64,000 nucleotides of DNA from Billgrantia tianxiuensis (GCF_009834345.1 NZ_CP035042.1:1116001-1180000), one strand, 5' to 3'; positions 48,491 to 59,172 are shown, numbered from the stretch's first letter. Numbers and translations are program-made. The notes: generated by a model not told the origin, from the letters alone.

Positions 48491-48514
48491 CGCCCGTTCC
48501 TACGTGAGCGGGCG
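48491..48514 (+). terminator. Hairpin at the start of the rpsF leader
   Basis: CGCCCG (48491-48496) / CGGGCG (48509-48514), followed by TTGCTATTTT. Possibly ends rnr-rlmB transcription or forms part of the rpsF leader. Confidence 0.4.
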
Positions 48515-48531
48515 TTGCTATTTTCGACTAT

Positions 48532-48576
48532 CACCTCCTTGCTTCCCTTGAGCGCCGGTCCCGCATGGAAAAGGTG
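48532..48576 (+). promoter_or_regulatory. Possible S6:S18 autoregulatory leader element
   Basis: CACCT (48532-48536) pairs with AGGTG (48572-48576), with an inner TTCC/GGAA pairing and a loop containing GCGCCGGTCCCGC. A closed stem with an internal CCG is the general look of the known S6:S18 leader. Position, 35 bp before rpsF, fits. Not checked against a covariance model. Confidence 0.35.
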
Positions 48577-48610
48577 TCACGCGGAAGCTGCCAACCCGAA
48601 AGGAGATCCC

Positions 48611-48991
48611 ATGCGTCATTACGAGATCGTGTTCATGGTCCATCCGGACCAGAGCGAGCAAGTGCCGTCCATGGTCGAGCGTTACTCCAGCATCGTCACC
48701 GAGAGCGGTGGCACCGTGCATCGTCTGGAGGACTGGGGCCGCCGTCACCTGGCCTACCCGATCAACAAGATCCACAAGGCTCACTACGTGCTGATGAACG
48801 TCGAGTGCAGCGGCGAGACTCTCGAGGAGATCGAGAACATCTTCCGTTTCAACGACGCCATCATTCGCAGCCTGGTGGTGCGCTGCAAGGAAGCCATCAC
48901 CGAAGCTTCGCCGATGATGAAGCCGGCAGACGACAAGCGTGCGCGTCGCGACGAGAAGCCGCGCGCCGAAGAAACTGCCGAAGCCCACTGA
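48611..48991 (+). CDS. rpsF: 30S ribosomal protein S6
   Basis: 126-aa S6 with the ferredoxin-like fold: [39 protein letters not shown] and HYVLMNVEC, plus an acidic/basic C-terminal tail. ATG at 48611 follows AAAGGAGATCCC. It pairs with S18 in the 30S platform. First gene of rpsF-rpsR-DUF2232-rplI. Confidence 0.97.
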   Translation: MRHYEIVFMVHPDQSEQVPSMVERYSSIVTESGGTVHRLEDWGRRHLAYPINKIHKAHYVLMNVECSGETLEEIENIFRFNDAIIRSLVVRCKEAITEASPMMKPADDKRARRDEKPRAEETAEAH

Positions 48992-49015
48992 TCGCACGTA
49001 CCAAGGAGTCTTTTC

Positions 49016-49243
49016 ATGGCACGCTTTTTCCGCCGTCGCAAGTTCTGCCGTTTCACTGCTGAAGGCGTGAAGCAGATCGACTACAAGGATCTGGACACGC
49101 TCAAGGCCTACATCACCGAAACCGGCAAGATCGTACCCAGCCGCATTACCGGTACCAAGGCCCGTTATCAGCGCCAGCTGGCCACCGCCATCAAGCGCGC
49201 GCGCTACCTGGCTCTGCTGCCCTACACCGACAGCCACCAGTAA
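49016..49243 (+). CDS. rpsR: 30S ribosomal protein S18
   Basis: 75-aa S18: [25 protein letters not shown], then [33 protein letters not shown], the full conserved sequence. ATG at 49016 follows AAGGAG. 24 bp after rpsF. priB, which sits here in enterobacteria, is absent. Confidence 0.98.
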   Translation: MARFFRRRKFCRFTAEGVKQIDYKDLDTLKAYITETGKIVPSRITGTKARYQRQLATAIKRARYLALLPYTDSHQ

Positions 49244-49256
49244 GCCGCTGAATTCG

Positions 49257-50111
49257 ATGTTGCCGATTGCCCGATGGCTAATGCGCGGCATGCCCTACGC
49301 CGCAGGCGGGGCGGCGCTGGCGGCGATCGTGCCCTGGCTGTTCTGGTTCAGTGGCGCCATCGTGGCCCTGGTCACGCTGCGTCGCGGCCTGTCGCCGGCG
49401 CTGCCGGTGCTGGTGGCGGCTGCCGTTCCCGCCGGCTGGTGGTGGACCCAGGGCGATGCCATTCCGCTGGCCAGCGTGCTGCTGGTGACGCTGATGGCCG
49501 TGGTGCTGCGTTCGCGCATGCGCTGGAGCGAGGCGCTGATCGTCGGCACGCTGGTCGCGGCAGCCATGGTACAGCTCGGCATCTTCGTGCCGCCGGGCGG
49601 CACCGGGCCGCTGCTGGAGCAGCTGCGCCAGGGTTCGGCCGAGATCGACCGCATGCTCACCGAGCTGGCGCGACAGGGCTTCGACACCGAGGAGCTGGCA
49701 AGACTGCTGATCGGTGGCATCACCGGTCTGGTCGTGCTGATCGCGGCGATCGGTTGCCTGGCGCTGGCGCGAGCCTGGCAGGCAGGGCTCTACAACCCCG
49801 GCGGATTCCGCGAGGAGTTCCATGCGCTGCGCCTGGCGCCGCGCGAACTGGGGGTGCTGGTCCTGCTCGGCGTGGTGGGCATGGTGCTGGGTTTGCCGTC
49901 GCTCTCCATGCTGGTCTGGGTGCCGCTGCTGGTAGCAGGCATTGCGCTGGTGCACGGCTTCATCGGAGTAAAGGGTATGAACGGGCTGTGGCTGATCGCG
50001 TTCTACGTGTTGCTGATCACCACTTGGCCCATGATTCTGATCGTGCTGCTGGCGGCCTTCATCGACGTGTTCGTGGATTTCCGCGGCCGTCTGGCCTCTC
50101 GCAGCGACTGA
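49257..50111 (+). CDS. DUF2232 polytopic membrane protein
   Basis: 284-aa membrane protein with about seven to eight hydrophobic helices (from LPIARWLMRGMPYAAGGAALAAIVPWLFW to a C-terminal AFYVLLITTWPMILIVLLAAFIDVFVDF). The family is regularly found between rpsR and rplI in Pseudomonas, Halomonas and relatives; function unknown. ATG at 49257 lies 13 bp after rpsR. Downstream rplI starts 15 bp after its stop. Confidence 0.88.
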   Translation: MLPIARWLMRGMPYAAGGAALAAIVPWLFWFSGAIVALVTLRRGLSPALPVLVAAAVPAGWWWTQGDAIPLASVLLVTLMAVVLRSRMRWSEALIVGTLVAAAMVQLGIFVPPGGTGPLLEQLRQGSAEIDRMLTELARQGFDTEELARLLIGGITGLVVLIAAIGCLALARAWQAGLYNPGGFREEFHALRLAPRELGVLVLLGVVGMVLGLPSLSMLVWVPLLVAGIALVHGFIGVKGMNGLWLIAFYVLLITTWPMILIVLLAAFIDVFVDFRGRLASRSD

Positions 50112-50126
50112 CAAGAGGTTAACGAG

Positions 50127-50573
50127 ATGGAAGTCATTCTGCTCGACAACATTGGCAAGCTGGGCGGTCTGGGTGACAAGGTGACCGTAAAGCCCGGCTA
50201 TGGCCGTAACTACCTGGTACCTTACGGTCTGGCCGTGCCGGCCACCAAGGACAACCTGGAGGCCTTCCAGGCGCAGCGCGCCGAGCTCGAGGCCCAGGCC
50301 GCCGAGCGCAAGGCGATCGCCGAGTCCCGCGCCGCCCAACTGGCCGAGATCGAGCTGTCGCTGGTCGCCAAGGCCGGCGACGAAGGCAAGCTGTTCGGTT
50401 CCATCGGTCCGCGTGACCTGGCCGAGGCGCTGGGCCAGGCTGGCATCGAAGTCGCCAAGAGCGAAGTTCGCATGCCGGAAGGTCCGATTCGCCAGACCGG
50501 CGAGTACGACATCGACCTGCACCTGCATGCCGAAGTCGACGCCACCGTTCGCGTGGTCGTGGTCGCCGAGTAA
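50127..50573 (+). CDS. rplI: 50S ribosomal protein L9
   Basis: 148-aa L9: N-terminal [19 protein letters not shown] and [15 protein letters not shown], a long connecting helix, and the C-terminal domain [14 protein letters not shown]. It binds 23S rRNA domain V near the L1 stalk. ATG at 50127 follows AAGAGGTTAACG. Ends the operon before a strong terminator. Confidence 0.97.
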   Translation: MEVILLDNIGKLGGLGDKVTVKPGYGRNYLVPYGLAVPATKDNLEAFQAQRAELEAQAAERKAIAESRAAQLAEIELSLVAKAGDEGKLFGSIGPRDLAEALGQAGIEVAKSEVRMPEGPIRQTGEYDIDLHLHAEVDATVRVVVVAE

Positions 50574-50614
50574 GGCAAGCGTCAGGCTTCATCCGAGCCG
50601 ACAATGACGCCAAG

Positions 50615-50651
50615 GGGCGCGGGGAGCTTTCCCTGCGCCCTTTTCTTTTTC
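50615..50651 (+). terminator. Terminator after rplI
   Basis: 11-bp stem GGGCGCGGGGA / TCCCTGCGCCC (one G-T pair) and TTTTCTTTTT. It separates rplI from the porin. Confidence 0.85.
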
Positions 50652-50727
50652 GACCCTGGCTTTTCCTCTCCTGGAACCTGACTTAGACATTGGTAGTAAT
50701 ATTACGGTTTTGTTTTGCGTCGCCGCT

Positions 50728-50741
50728 CTTAAACGATTAAG
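50728..50741 (+). promoter_or_regulatory. LacI-type operator candidate upstream of the porin
   Basis: CTTAAACGATTAAG, a 14-bp near-palindrome with a central CG as in LacI-family operators, 154 bp before the porin start, in an otherwise gene-free 321-bp region (50574-50894). Confidence 0.35.
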
Positions 50742-50819
50742 TTTTGCCTGTCTGGAAGCGCTGCGCTTCAGGCCAGGGCGGCAGGGCCAACAAGACGGCA
50801 TTGTGATGCTTGTCTGTAA

Positions 50820-52394
<1,575 letters not shown>

Positions 52395-52455
52395 GCGGCG
52401 CCAAGCCGGGCCCGGCAGCGCCGGGCCACTGCTCGCGGATTGTTTCGATCCCTTG

Positions 52456-52482
52456 CCGCGACCGATATCGGTCGCGGTTTTT
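52456..52482 (+). terminator. Terminator after the porin
   Basis: Perfect 10-bp stem CCGCGACCGA / TCGGTCGCGG with TTTTT. Confidence 0.85.
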
Positions 52483-52558
52483 GTCGATTCGAGAGGTAGG
52501 GCGGGCTCGGGGCATCGGGTAGAATGGCACGGCCCGTTCCCCTCAAGGTTGCCGCACC

Positions 52559-53945
52559 ATGAACGACACGCTCGAGCTCGATAAGGAAACCGCCGCACTC
52601 AAGGTGCCGCCGCACTCGCTCGAAGCCGAGCAGTCGGTGCTGGGCGGCCTGATGCTCGACAACCAGGCCTGGGACAACGTCGCCGACCGACTGGTGGCCG
52701 ACGACTTCTACCGCTACGAGCATCGCCTGATCTTCAACGCCATGAGCGGCCTTGCCGAAGCGGGCAAGCCGCTCGACGTGGTCACGCTTTCCGAGGCGCT
52801 GGAAGGGCGCGATCAGCTCGATACCGTGGGCGGCCTCGCCTATCTGGCCGAGCTGGCCCGCAACACGCCCTCGGCGAGCAACATCCGCGCCTATGCCGAC
52901 ATCGTTCGTGAGCGGGCCACGCTGCGCAAGCTGATCCGCGCCGCCAACCAGATCGCCGACGGCGCCTTCAGCCCCAAGGCCGCCCCGCCGACGAGCTGCT
53001 CGACGAGGCCGAGCGGCTGGTGTTCCAGATCAGCGAGGAGCGTCCCAAGTCGGGCGGGCCGATCGGCATGAGCGAACTGCTGGCCAAGGCGGTGGATCGC
53101 ATCGACGAGCTGTTCAACATGAAGGGCGAGATGACCGGCCTGTCGACGGGGTTCCGCGACCTCGACGACATGACCTCGGGTCTGCAGCCCTCCGATCTGG
53201 TGATCATCGCCGGGCGACCCTCCATGGGTAAGACCACCTTCGCCATGAACCTGGTCGAGCACGCTGTCATTGCCAGCGATCGGCCGGTGATGGTGTTCTC
53301 CATGGAGATGCCTGCCGAATCGCTGATGCTGCGTATGCTGTCGTCGCTGGGGCGTATCGACCAGACCCGGGTGCGGACCGGCCAGCTCGAGGACGAGGAC
53401 TGGCCGCGGCTGACCTCGGCGGTCAACCTGCTCAAGGACAAGCAGCTGTTCATCGACGATACCGCGGCGCTGTCGCCCAACGAGATGCGTTCGCGCATCC
53501 GCCGGGTGGTACGCGAGCACGGCAACCTGGCCCTGGTGATGATCGACTACCTGCAGCTGATGCAGATCCCGGCTTTTCGGAGAACCGTACCGGGGAGATC
53601 TCGGAGATCTCGCGCTCGCTGAAGGGCATGGCCAAGGAGTTCGGCTGCCCGGTGGTGGCGCTCTCCCAGCTCAACCGCTCGCTGGAGCAGCGCCCCAACA
53701 AGCGCCCGGTCATGTCGGACCTGCGCGAGTCCGGCGCCATCGAGCAGGATGCCGACTTGATCGCCTTCGTCTATCGTGACGAGGTCTACAATCCGGATAA
53801 CCCGGACAACCAGGGCCTGGCCGAGCTGATCATCGGCAAGCAGCGTAACGGCCCCATCGGTACGGTGCACATGGCCTTCATCGGCAAGTACACTCGCTTC
53901 GAGGACCTGGCGCCGGATAGCTATGGCGAGGCATTCGGCGAGTGA
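52559..53945 (+). CDS. dnaB: Replicative DNA helicase (two frameshifts)
   Basis: Hexameric RecA-type 5'-3' helicase that unwinds DNA at the replication fork. N-terminal domain: [24 protein letters not shown]-terminal RecA domain: Walker [15 protein letters not shown], Walker [11 protein letters not shown], then [34 protein letters not shown]. Two breaks exist: near 52978 (AAGG should be AAGGG, giving [15 protein letters not shown]) and near 53571 (CCGG should be CCGGG, giving [16 protein letters not shown]). With both bases restored the gene is one frame of 463 codons (462 aa), full family length. Because dnaB is essential, these are surely sequence errors. Confidence 0.93.
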
Positions 53946-53958
53946 GGCCCGGCGGCGC

Positions 53959-53986
53959 TTGAGCCTCGCGTGCGGCCCCGTATAAT
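53959..53986 (+). promoter_or_regulatory. Promoter before the 97-aa gene
   Basis: TTGAGC (53959-53964), 16-bp spacer, TATAAT (53981-53986), leader about 30 nt. It begins inside the dnaB-downstream gap. Confidence 0.65.
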
Positions 53987-54022
53987 GCCGAGCCCCCGAC
54001 AGACGAAAAGCGAGGAGTGACC

Positions 54023-54316
54023 ATGGCAGGCGGATTTCGGCGCGGCAAGCGCCAGCGCACCCCCAAGCTGGAAGCGCGCGGCGAGCTCCAGTCGCTGGAG
54101 CGCGAAGGGCCGTTCAAGGAGTGGCTGGGCATGCCGGATCTCTACCGCTTTCACCTGGTCGTCGACGGTGAGGCATACAGCTACCAGACCGAGGATGCCG
54201 AGCTCGCCGTAGCGGTAGGCGACTGCGTGGTGTTCCGCTACAAGGAGACCAAGGCGGGCAAGTGGGTCGACCGCAACTCCCTGGCCAAGGCGATCGATCC
54301 CTCCGCCTACCAGTAG
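54023..54316 (+). CDS. Conserved small protein of unknown function
   Basis: 97-aa basic protein: a charged N-terminus (GGFRRGKRQRTPKLEARGELQSLERE), then a strand-rich segment (DLYRFHLVVDGEAYSYQTEDAELAVAVGDCVVFRYKETKAGKWVD) that could be a small beta-barrel. No catalytic motif and no membrane segment. ATG at 54023 follows CGAGGAGTGACC. Own promoter. I do not recognise the family. Confidence 0.75.
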   Translation: MAGGFRRGKRQRTPKLEARGELQSLEREGPFKEWLGMPDLYRFHLVVDGEAYSYQTEDAELAVAVGDCVVFRYKETKAGKWVDRNSLAKAIDPSAYQ

Positions 54317-54468
54317 CCGCCAGGCGCGCAGTCACGGAACCACTGCGCGCCATCGCTGTCACAAAAGCGATATATCGGCGTCATGCAAATCACATCGGGC
54401 ACAGTCATGCTGTGCCCGACGCATATCTTGCATACGCAATGGAACAATTCCAGGACATGGAGGGAACC

Positions 54469-54771
54469 ATGGAATTCGAACAGCTGAAACACTTCGTCAC
54501 CCATCACGACAACTTCGAGGTGCGGGTCATCACTCACTCCGGCAGCCACTGCTACCAGGTGGAGCTGGAAGACGTGGAAGGGGGGCGCCACCTGTTGACC
54601 CGTCGCGGCAAGCCCACGGTGTTCCGGTCGCTTGAGGACGTCTATCTCGAGCTGCAGCGCGCCGGCATCCATCGTGCCTTCCTGGTGCAGCACGTACCGC
54701 AGGACGAGGTCGTCGGCCGCGAGGCGCATTATCACGACCCGCTGACCTCACGCATGCCGCTGGTCTTCTAG
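54469..54771 (+). CDS. Small conserved protein, DUF6482-like
   Basis: 100-aa cytosolic protein: MEFEQLKHFVTHHDNFEVRVITHSGSHCYQVELE, then RGKPTVFRSLEDVYLELQRAGI and DPLTSRMPLVF. It resembles the gammaproteobacterial DUF6482 group; function unknown. ATG at 54469 follows GGAGGGAACC; earlier ATGs at 54439 and 54457 lack a better site. Confidence 0.7.
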   Translation: MEFEQLKHFVTHHDNFEVRVITHSGSHCYQVELEDVEGGRHLLTRRGKPTVFRSLEDVYLELQRAGIHRAFLVQHVPQDEVVGREAHYHDPLTSRMPLVF

Positions 54772-54826
54772 GCTGCCCGAAACTGGCCGCGCTTGGTCAT
54801 GCTGCGCCGGATGATAACCTTGATCC

Positions 54827-54858
54827 AAGTTATACAAATTGACTTCATAGTATAACTT
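54827..54858 (+). promoter_or_regulatory. LitR/CarH-type operator candidate before hemH
   Basis: Inverted repeat AAGTTATAC (54827-54835) / GTATAACTT (54850-54858), 14-bp spacer. Read as TATACA-N12-AGTATA it matches 11 of 12 positions of the T(G/A)TACA-N12-TGTA(C/T)A pattern I recall for Pseudomonas light regulators. TTGACT lies inside the spacer. Only about 70 bp before hemH. Confidence 0.5.
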
Positions 54859-54927
54859 GATGCCCTGGCCAGGCTTGCGCCTGATACAATGGCCGCTCCT
54901 AATCTTTCGTCACGAGGAGCGCAGCGC

Positions 54928-56004
54928 ATGGCCGCATCGCAAGTGGAATCGGGCTCGCCGGAGCGTCAACGTCCCGCCCATGCACCGGCACGGCATCCCG
55001 CGGTTCCCCGGCCCAAGATCGGCGTCGTGCTGGCCAATCTGGGGACGCCGGACGGCACCGACTACTGGTCGATGCGGCGCTATCTCAATGAGTTCCTTTC
55101 CGACAAGCGGGTCGTGGATTACCCAAGCTGGAAGTGGCAGCCGCTGCTGCAGCTGATCATTCTCACCCGCCGCCCGTTCAAGTCGGGCGAAGCCTATCGC
55201 AGCATCTGGAACAAGGAGAAGGACGAAAGTCCGTTATTGACCATCACGCGGGATCAGACCCGCAAGCTGGCCGAGGCGCTCCGGCAACGTCATGGCGAGC
55301 GGGTTCTGGTGGATTTCTGCATGCGCTACGGCAACCCTTCCACCGACAGCGTGCTGCGCCGGATGCAGGCTGCCGGCTGTGACCGGATCCTGTTTTTCCC
55401 GCTCTACCCCCAGTACGCCTCGCCGACCACGGCCACGGCCAACGACCACGCCTTCCGTAGCCTGATGAAGCTCAAGTGGCAGCCGGCGCTGCGCACCGTG
55501 CCGGCCTATTTCGAGCATCCGGCCTATCTCGAGGCGCTGGCCAACTCGGTGCGTGACAAGTACGCTGCCGCCGATACGCCGCCGGAGGTGCTGGTGGCCT
55601 CCTATCACGGCGTGCCCAAGCGCTTCCTGCTCGAGGGTGACCCCTACCACTGCCAGTGCCAGAAGACCACCCGGCTGCTGCGCGAGCGGTTGGGCTGGGA
55701 GGAGGATGCCATCCAGACCGCGTTCCAGTCGCAGTTCGGCCCCGAGGAATGGGTCGGGCCGCAGACCGTGGATCACGTGGCGGAGCTGGCGCGTCAGGGC
55801 AAGAAGCACATCGCGGTAATCTCGCCGGCGTTCGCTGCCGACTGCGTGGAGACCCTCGAGGAGATCAACGAGGAGATCCGCGACAGCTTCCTTGCCGCGG
55901 GTGGAGAGCGGTTTACCTACATTCCCTGTCTCAACGACCGCGACGATCACATCCAGGCGTTGCTGGCGATCGCCGAGAATGAGCTGGGCGGCTGGCTGAG
56001 TTGA
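54928..56004 (+). CDS. hemH: Ferrochelatase
   Basis: 358-aa ferrochelatase that inserts Fe(II) into protoporphyrin IX, the last heme step. IGVVLANLGTPDGTDYWSMRRYL is the N-terminal family start; VASYHGVPKRFLLEGDPYHCQCQKTTRLL carries the catalytic His; GWLS ends the protein. No C-terminal Fe-S cluster cysteines. ATG at 54928 follows CGAGGAG. The N-terminal 30 residues are rich in Arg and Pro and may be disordered. Preceded by the palindromic operator candidate. Confidence 0.95.
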   Translation: MAASQVESGSPERQRPAHAPARHPAVPRPKIGVVLANLGTPDGTDYWSMRRYLNEFLSDKRVVDYPSWKWQPLLQLIILTRRPFKSGEAYRSIWNKEKDESPLLTITRDQTRKLAEALRQRHGERVLVDFCMRYGNPSTDSVLRRMQAAGCDRILFFPLYPQYASPTTATANDHAFRSLMKLKWQPALRTVPAYFEHPAYLEALANSVRDKYAAADTPPEVLVASYHGVPKRFLLEGDPYHCQCQKTTRLLRERLGWEEDAIQTAFQSQFGPEEWVGPQTVDHVAELARQGKKHIAVISPAFAADCVETLEEINEEIRDSFLAAGGERFTYIPCLNDRDDHIQALLAIAENELGGWLS

Positions 56005-56076
56005 GCCTCAGCGGCAGGGCAGCGTATGCGCCGCCCTGCGGGAAGTGCCAGGCGAAACCGACCCAGCGCGGTCGTC
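56005..56076. other. Short convergent gap, hemH and mrpG
   Basis: 72 bp. GCAGGGC and GCCCTGC can pair over 12 nt (about 56015-56040) without a T-tract; a weak terminator at best. Confidence 0.35.
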
Positions 56077-56511
56077 TCAGCGGAACAGGCGGTGCCGCTT
56101 CTGCTTGCGATACTTCCAGGGGTGCCTGGCACGGGCGGGCCTTGCCACACGGCTCTGGCCCACGTCCTCGTCGCGGAATTCCGGCACCGAGCCGCGGGTG
56201 CCGGTGGTGAAGCGCAAGTGCATGTGCAGCCCCGTCTTGGCCAGCATGTGGCCGGTGACCGGAGCGGTGATGAACAGGAACAGCGTGATCAACAGCTCCT
56301 GAACGTGCAGTTCGCGCTGGGTCAGGGTGAAGTAGACCATCGAGGCGATCAGCACGCAGCCGATCCCCAGCGTGGTGCCCTTGGTGGGGCCATGCAGGCG
56401 CATGAAGAAGTCCTTGAACTGCAACATGCCGAGCGAGCCGGTAAAGGCGAACACGCCGCCTGCCACCAGCAGGAAGGAGATCACGCCCTCGGCGATCACG
56501 AAGAAGGTCAT
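56077..56511 (-). CDS. mrpG: Mrp antiporter subunit G
   Basis: 144-aa membrane protein with three helices (from MTFFVIAEGVISFLLVAGGVFAFTGSLGMLQF); the PhaG/MrpG family signature FKDFFMRLHGPTKGTTLGIG is clear. ATG at 56511 follows GGAGAGTGCAAG. The C-terminal 45 residues are charged and longer than usual. Last gene of the mrpACDEFG operon; 11 bp after mrpF. Confidence 0.9.
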   Translation of the reverse strand: MTFFVIAEGVISFLLVAGGVFAFTGSLGMLQFKDFFMRLHGPTKGTTLGIGCVLIASMVYFTLTQRELHVQELLITLFLFITAPVTGHMLAKTGLHMHLRFTTGTRGSVPEFRDEDVGQSRVARPARARHPWKYRKQKRHRLFR

Positions 56512-56522
56512 CTTGCACTCTC

Positions 56523-56792
56523 CTATTCGATGATGTCGCCGCGCAGCAAATAGCGGCAGATGGCCATGGTGCCGACGAAGCCGAGCATGGCGATCAGTAT
56601 CGCCGCCTCGAAGTAGGTCTTGGTGTTGAGCCACAGTCCCAGCAGCACGATCAAGGCGATCGAATTCACGTAGAGCGTATCGAGGGCCAGCAACCGGTCG
56701 GGCACGTCGGGGCCGATGGCGAGCCGGTAGACGTTCATGGCCATGGCCAGCACGATCAGGGTCAGGCTGATCAACAGCGCAGTGTCTAGCAT
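56523..56792 (-). CDS. mrpF: Mrp antiporter subunit F
   Basis: 89-aa three-helix membrane protein of the MnhF/PhaF family: LISLTLIVLAMAMNVYRLAIGPDVPDRLLALDTLYVNSIALIVLLGLWL. Its ATG overlaps the mrpE stop by 7 bp, so translation is coupled. The GPDVPDRLLALDT motif is the family core. Confidence 0.93.
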   Translation of the reverse strand: MLDTALLISLTLIVLAMAMNVYRLAIGPDVPDRLLALDTLYVNSIALIVLLGLWLNTKTYFEAAILIAMLGFVGTMAICRYLLRGDIIE

Positions 56793-57282
56793 TCGAAGAT
56801 CTCCTTCAGCGGCCGCTCGTAGCGCTCGCGAATCTCGCGGATCAGGGCCTGCTCGTCGTCCATGTCCAGCACGTGGATCAGCAGCGAGGAGCCGTCGAGG
56901 CGAATGTTGGTCGACACGGTGCCGGGTGTCATGGTGATGGTGTTGGCCAGCAGGGTGATGGCCAGGCGATCCTTCACCTCGAGCGGATATTCGACGAACC
57001 CGGGTGCGGCTCGCGCCGCGGCAGCAGGATCAGCAGACTGACGTGCACGTTGGCCTTGACGATGTCCCACATCACCACCAGTACGAACCAGACCAGCTTG
57101 AGCGGATGCTTGACTCGAGGCAGCGGTTCCCAGAAGCCCTGCGTCAGCAGCGGTATGCCCACCGCCAGCAGGCCCCCCAGTAGCACCTGGCCAGGCGCTA
57201 GGCTGCGTACCATCAACAGCCACACCGCCAGCAACACCAGCGACAGCGTGGGGGTGGGCAGATAGCGTCCCAAGGCTCTCAT
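56786..57282 (-). CDS. mrpE: Mrp antiporter subunit E (one frameshift)
   Basis: 165-aa MnhE-family protein after correction. N-terminal helices (TPTLSLVLLAVWLLMVRSLAPGQVLLGGLLAVGIPLL) and LVWFVLVVMWDIVKANVHVSLLIL are followed by a C-terminal soluble domain (ITLLANTITMTPGTVSTNI). The break near 56998-57000 is repaired by one extra G (GGG should be GGGG, giving PHPGFVEYPLEVKDRLA). ATG at 57282 overlaps the mrpD stop (ATGA). Essential for the assembled complex. Confidence 0.9.
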
Positions 57283-58831
57283 GGCGTGTCTCCCGGGTGC
57301 GGTCCAAGGGGCAGCGGATGTAGTTGGACGAGCTCGCGTTTCGGCTGCTCGCCGAGCAACTGATGGATGATTGCCTGAGGGCTGGCCAACTGCTCGGCCG
57401 TGGCCTGAGCGTAGTGGCTGATGGGGCCTCCCAGGACGACCAGTATCGGAGCAGTGGCCAACAGCCAGGCCACGCCGGCGAGCTGTGCCCGGCTGACCTT
57501 GCCGGCGGCGACCTCGCCCTTGTAGCTGGCCCAGAAGAACACCGAGCCGGCACGGGACATGGCAATGAGCGCGCACAAACCCGCCAGCAGCAGCAGCGGC
57601 CACAGCCACAGCCTGGCGCTGCCCTCGGCGGCTTGCAGTAGCAGCAGCTTGGCCAGGGAGCCCGCCAGTGGCGGCAGCCCGATCACACCCACCGCGGCGA
57701 CCAGGAACAGGATGCCGAGCAGTTGCCGCTGATGCAGGCGTCGCGCGCGTACCAGGCGGGTACCGGCCTTGCCGCGCTGCTGGCCGATCAGCTCGGCAAT
57801 CAGGAACAGTGCCCGCAGATCAGGGTGGTATGGGGCAGGTAGTAGAGCAGTGCGGTCACGGCGGCGGAGTGCCCAGTGCCGCCGCGGCCAGAAGTGTACC
57901 GACCGAAACCAGTACCAGGTAGGCGATCAGCGGACGCAGGTCACGGGCCGCCACCACGCCGATGGCTGCGAGCACGATGGTGGCCAGGCCCGACCACCAC
58001 AGCCAGCCGGCAATGGCGGAGGCGGCGGGCGTGTCGATGAAGATCAGCGACTGGACCCGCAGGATGGCATAGAGACCGACCTTGGTCATGATGGCGAACA
58101 GTGCCGCGACCGGAGCGGGCGCTGCCGAGTAGGTGCGTGGCAGCCAGAAATAGAGCGGCAGCAGGGCCGCCTTGAGGCTGAAGACCACGATCAGCAGCAG
58201 TCCTCCGCCGTGACCAGGGCGGCCTGGTCGCCCGACATCTCGGCCACGCGCTGGGCCATGTCGGCCTTGTTGAGCGTGCCGGTAGCGCCGTAGAGCACGC
58301 CCAGTGCAATCAGGAACAGCGCCGAGCCGGCCACGTTGAGAATCACGTAGTGCAGGCCGGCACCGACTCGGGCCTTGTTGCCCCCATGCATCAACAGGGC
58401 ATAGGAGGCCAGCAGCAGGATCTCGAAGAACACGAACAGGTTGAAGATGTCGCCGGTAAGGAAGGCGCCATTCAGACCCATCAATTGCAACTGGAAGATA
58501 CGTGGAAATTGCTGCCGCGCATGTCCTCGCCGGCGCAGGCGAAGAGCAGGCAGCCCATGGCCAGTACGGCGTTGAGGCTCAGCATCAGCGCCGAGAGCCG
58601 GTCGAGCATCAGCACGATTCCGTAGGGGGCCTGCCAGTTACCCAGCGAATAGAAGGTCAGTTCGCCGCTTGCGGCCTGACGCAGCAGCAGCAGACAGACG
58701 ATCAGCAGCAGGGCGGTGAAGGCGACGCTGAGCTGGCGCTGGGTACGCTCGCTGGCCTTGCCCGAAAGCAGCAGCACCAGGGCGCCCAGCATGGGCAGCA
58801 GAATGGGGAGGGAGATCAGATGCTGGCTCAT
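57279..58831 (-). CDS. mrpD: Mrp antiporter subunit D (four frameshifts)
   Basis: NuoN-like membrane subunit of the Na+/H+ antiporter; after repair 518 aa with about 14 helices. Pieces read QLMGLNGAFLTGDIFNLFVFFEILLLASYALLMHGG, FSLKAALLPLYFWLPRTYSAAPAPVAALFAIMTKVG and IGLPPLAGSLAKLLLLQAA, all MrpD landmarks including the Glu and Lys of the proton path. Breaks near 58498, 58202, 57863 and 57813 are each fixed by one added base in a short run. Four errors in 1.5 kb plus one in mrpE suggest poor local read quality. ATG at 58831 overlaps mrpC. Confidence 0.88.
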
Positions 58832-59172
58832 TGCGGCATGTCTCCGTCCTCGCCCTGCTGCCCGTCCACGTGGTCAGAGCCGAGGTCGCCGCGGGCGCGG
58901 ATCGCCAGGATCACGACGAAGGCCGTCATGGCGAAGCCGATCACGATGGCCGTGAGTACCAGGGCCTGGGGCAGGGGGTCGGCCGGGGCGAACGATTCGC
59001 CGATGACCGCAGCGGCATCGGTATGCAGTCCGCCGGAGGAGAACAGGAACAGGTTCACGGCATAGCCGAGCAGCGCCAGTCCAACGATGACCGGGAAGGT
59101 GCGGCCGCGCAGCAGCAGATAGATGCCACTGGCGGTGAGCACTCCGACGACGAGCGAGAACAGGGCTTCCAT
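58828..59172 (-). CDS. mrpC: Mrp antiporter subunit C
   Basis: 114-aa NuoK-like protein with three helices (MEALFSLVVGVLTASGIYLLLRGRTF, VIVGLALLGYAVNLFLFSSGG and a third with LTAIVIGFAMTAFVVILAI). The membrane Glu/Asn pattern follows NuoK. The start is adjacent to the mrpA stop; the stop overlaps mrpD. Confidence 0.95.
   Translation of the reverse strand: MEALFSLVVGVLTASGIYLLLRGRTFPVIVGLALLGYAVNLFLFSSGGLHTDAAAVIGESFAPADPLPQALVLTAIVIGFAMTAFVVILAIRARGDLGSDHVDGQQGEDGDMPQ

Noticed and set aside
52559..53945. dnaB as a pseudogene or as programmed frameshifting
   Set aside because: An essential gene; both breaks are single-base losses in G runs with no slippery heptamer, and identical errors occur in five other genes.
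57279..58831. The four mrpD fragments as separate small membrane proteins
   Set aside because: They join end to end into one MrpD when single bases are restored, and operon overlaps at both ends are normal.
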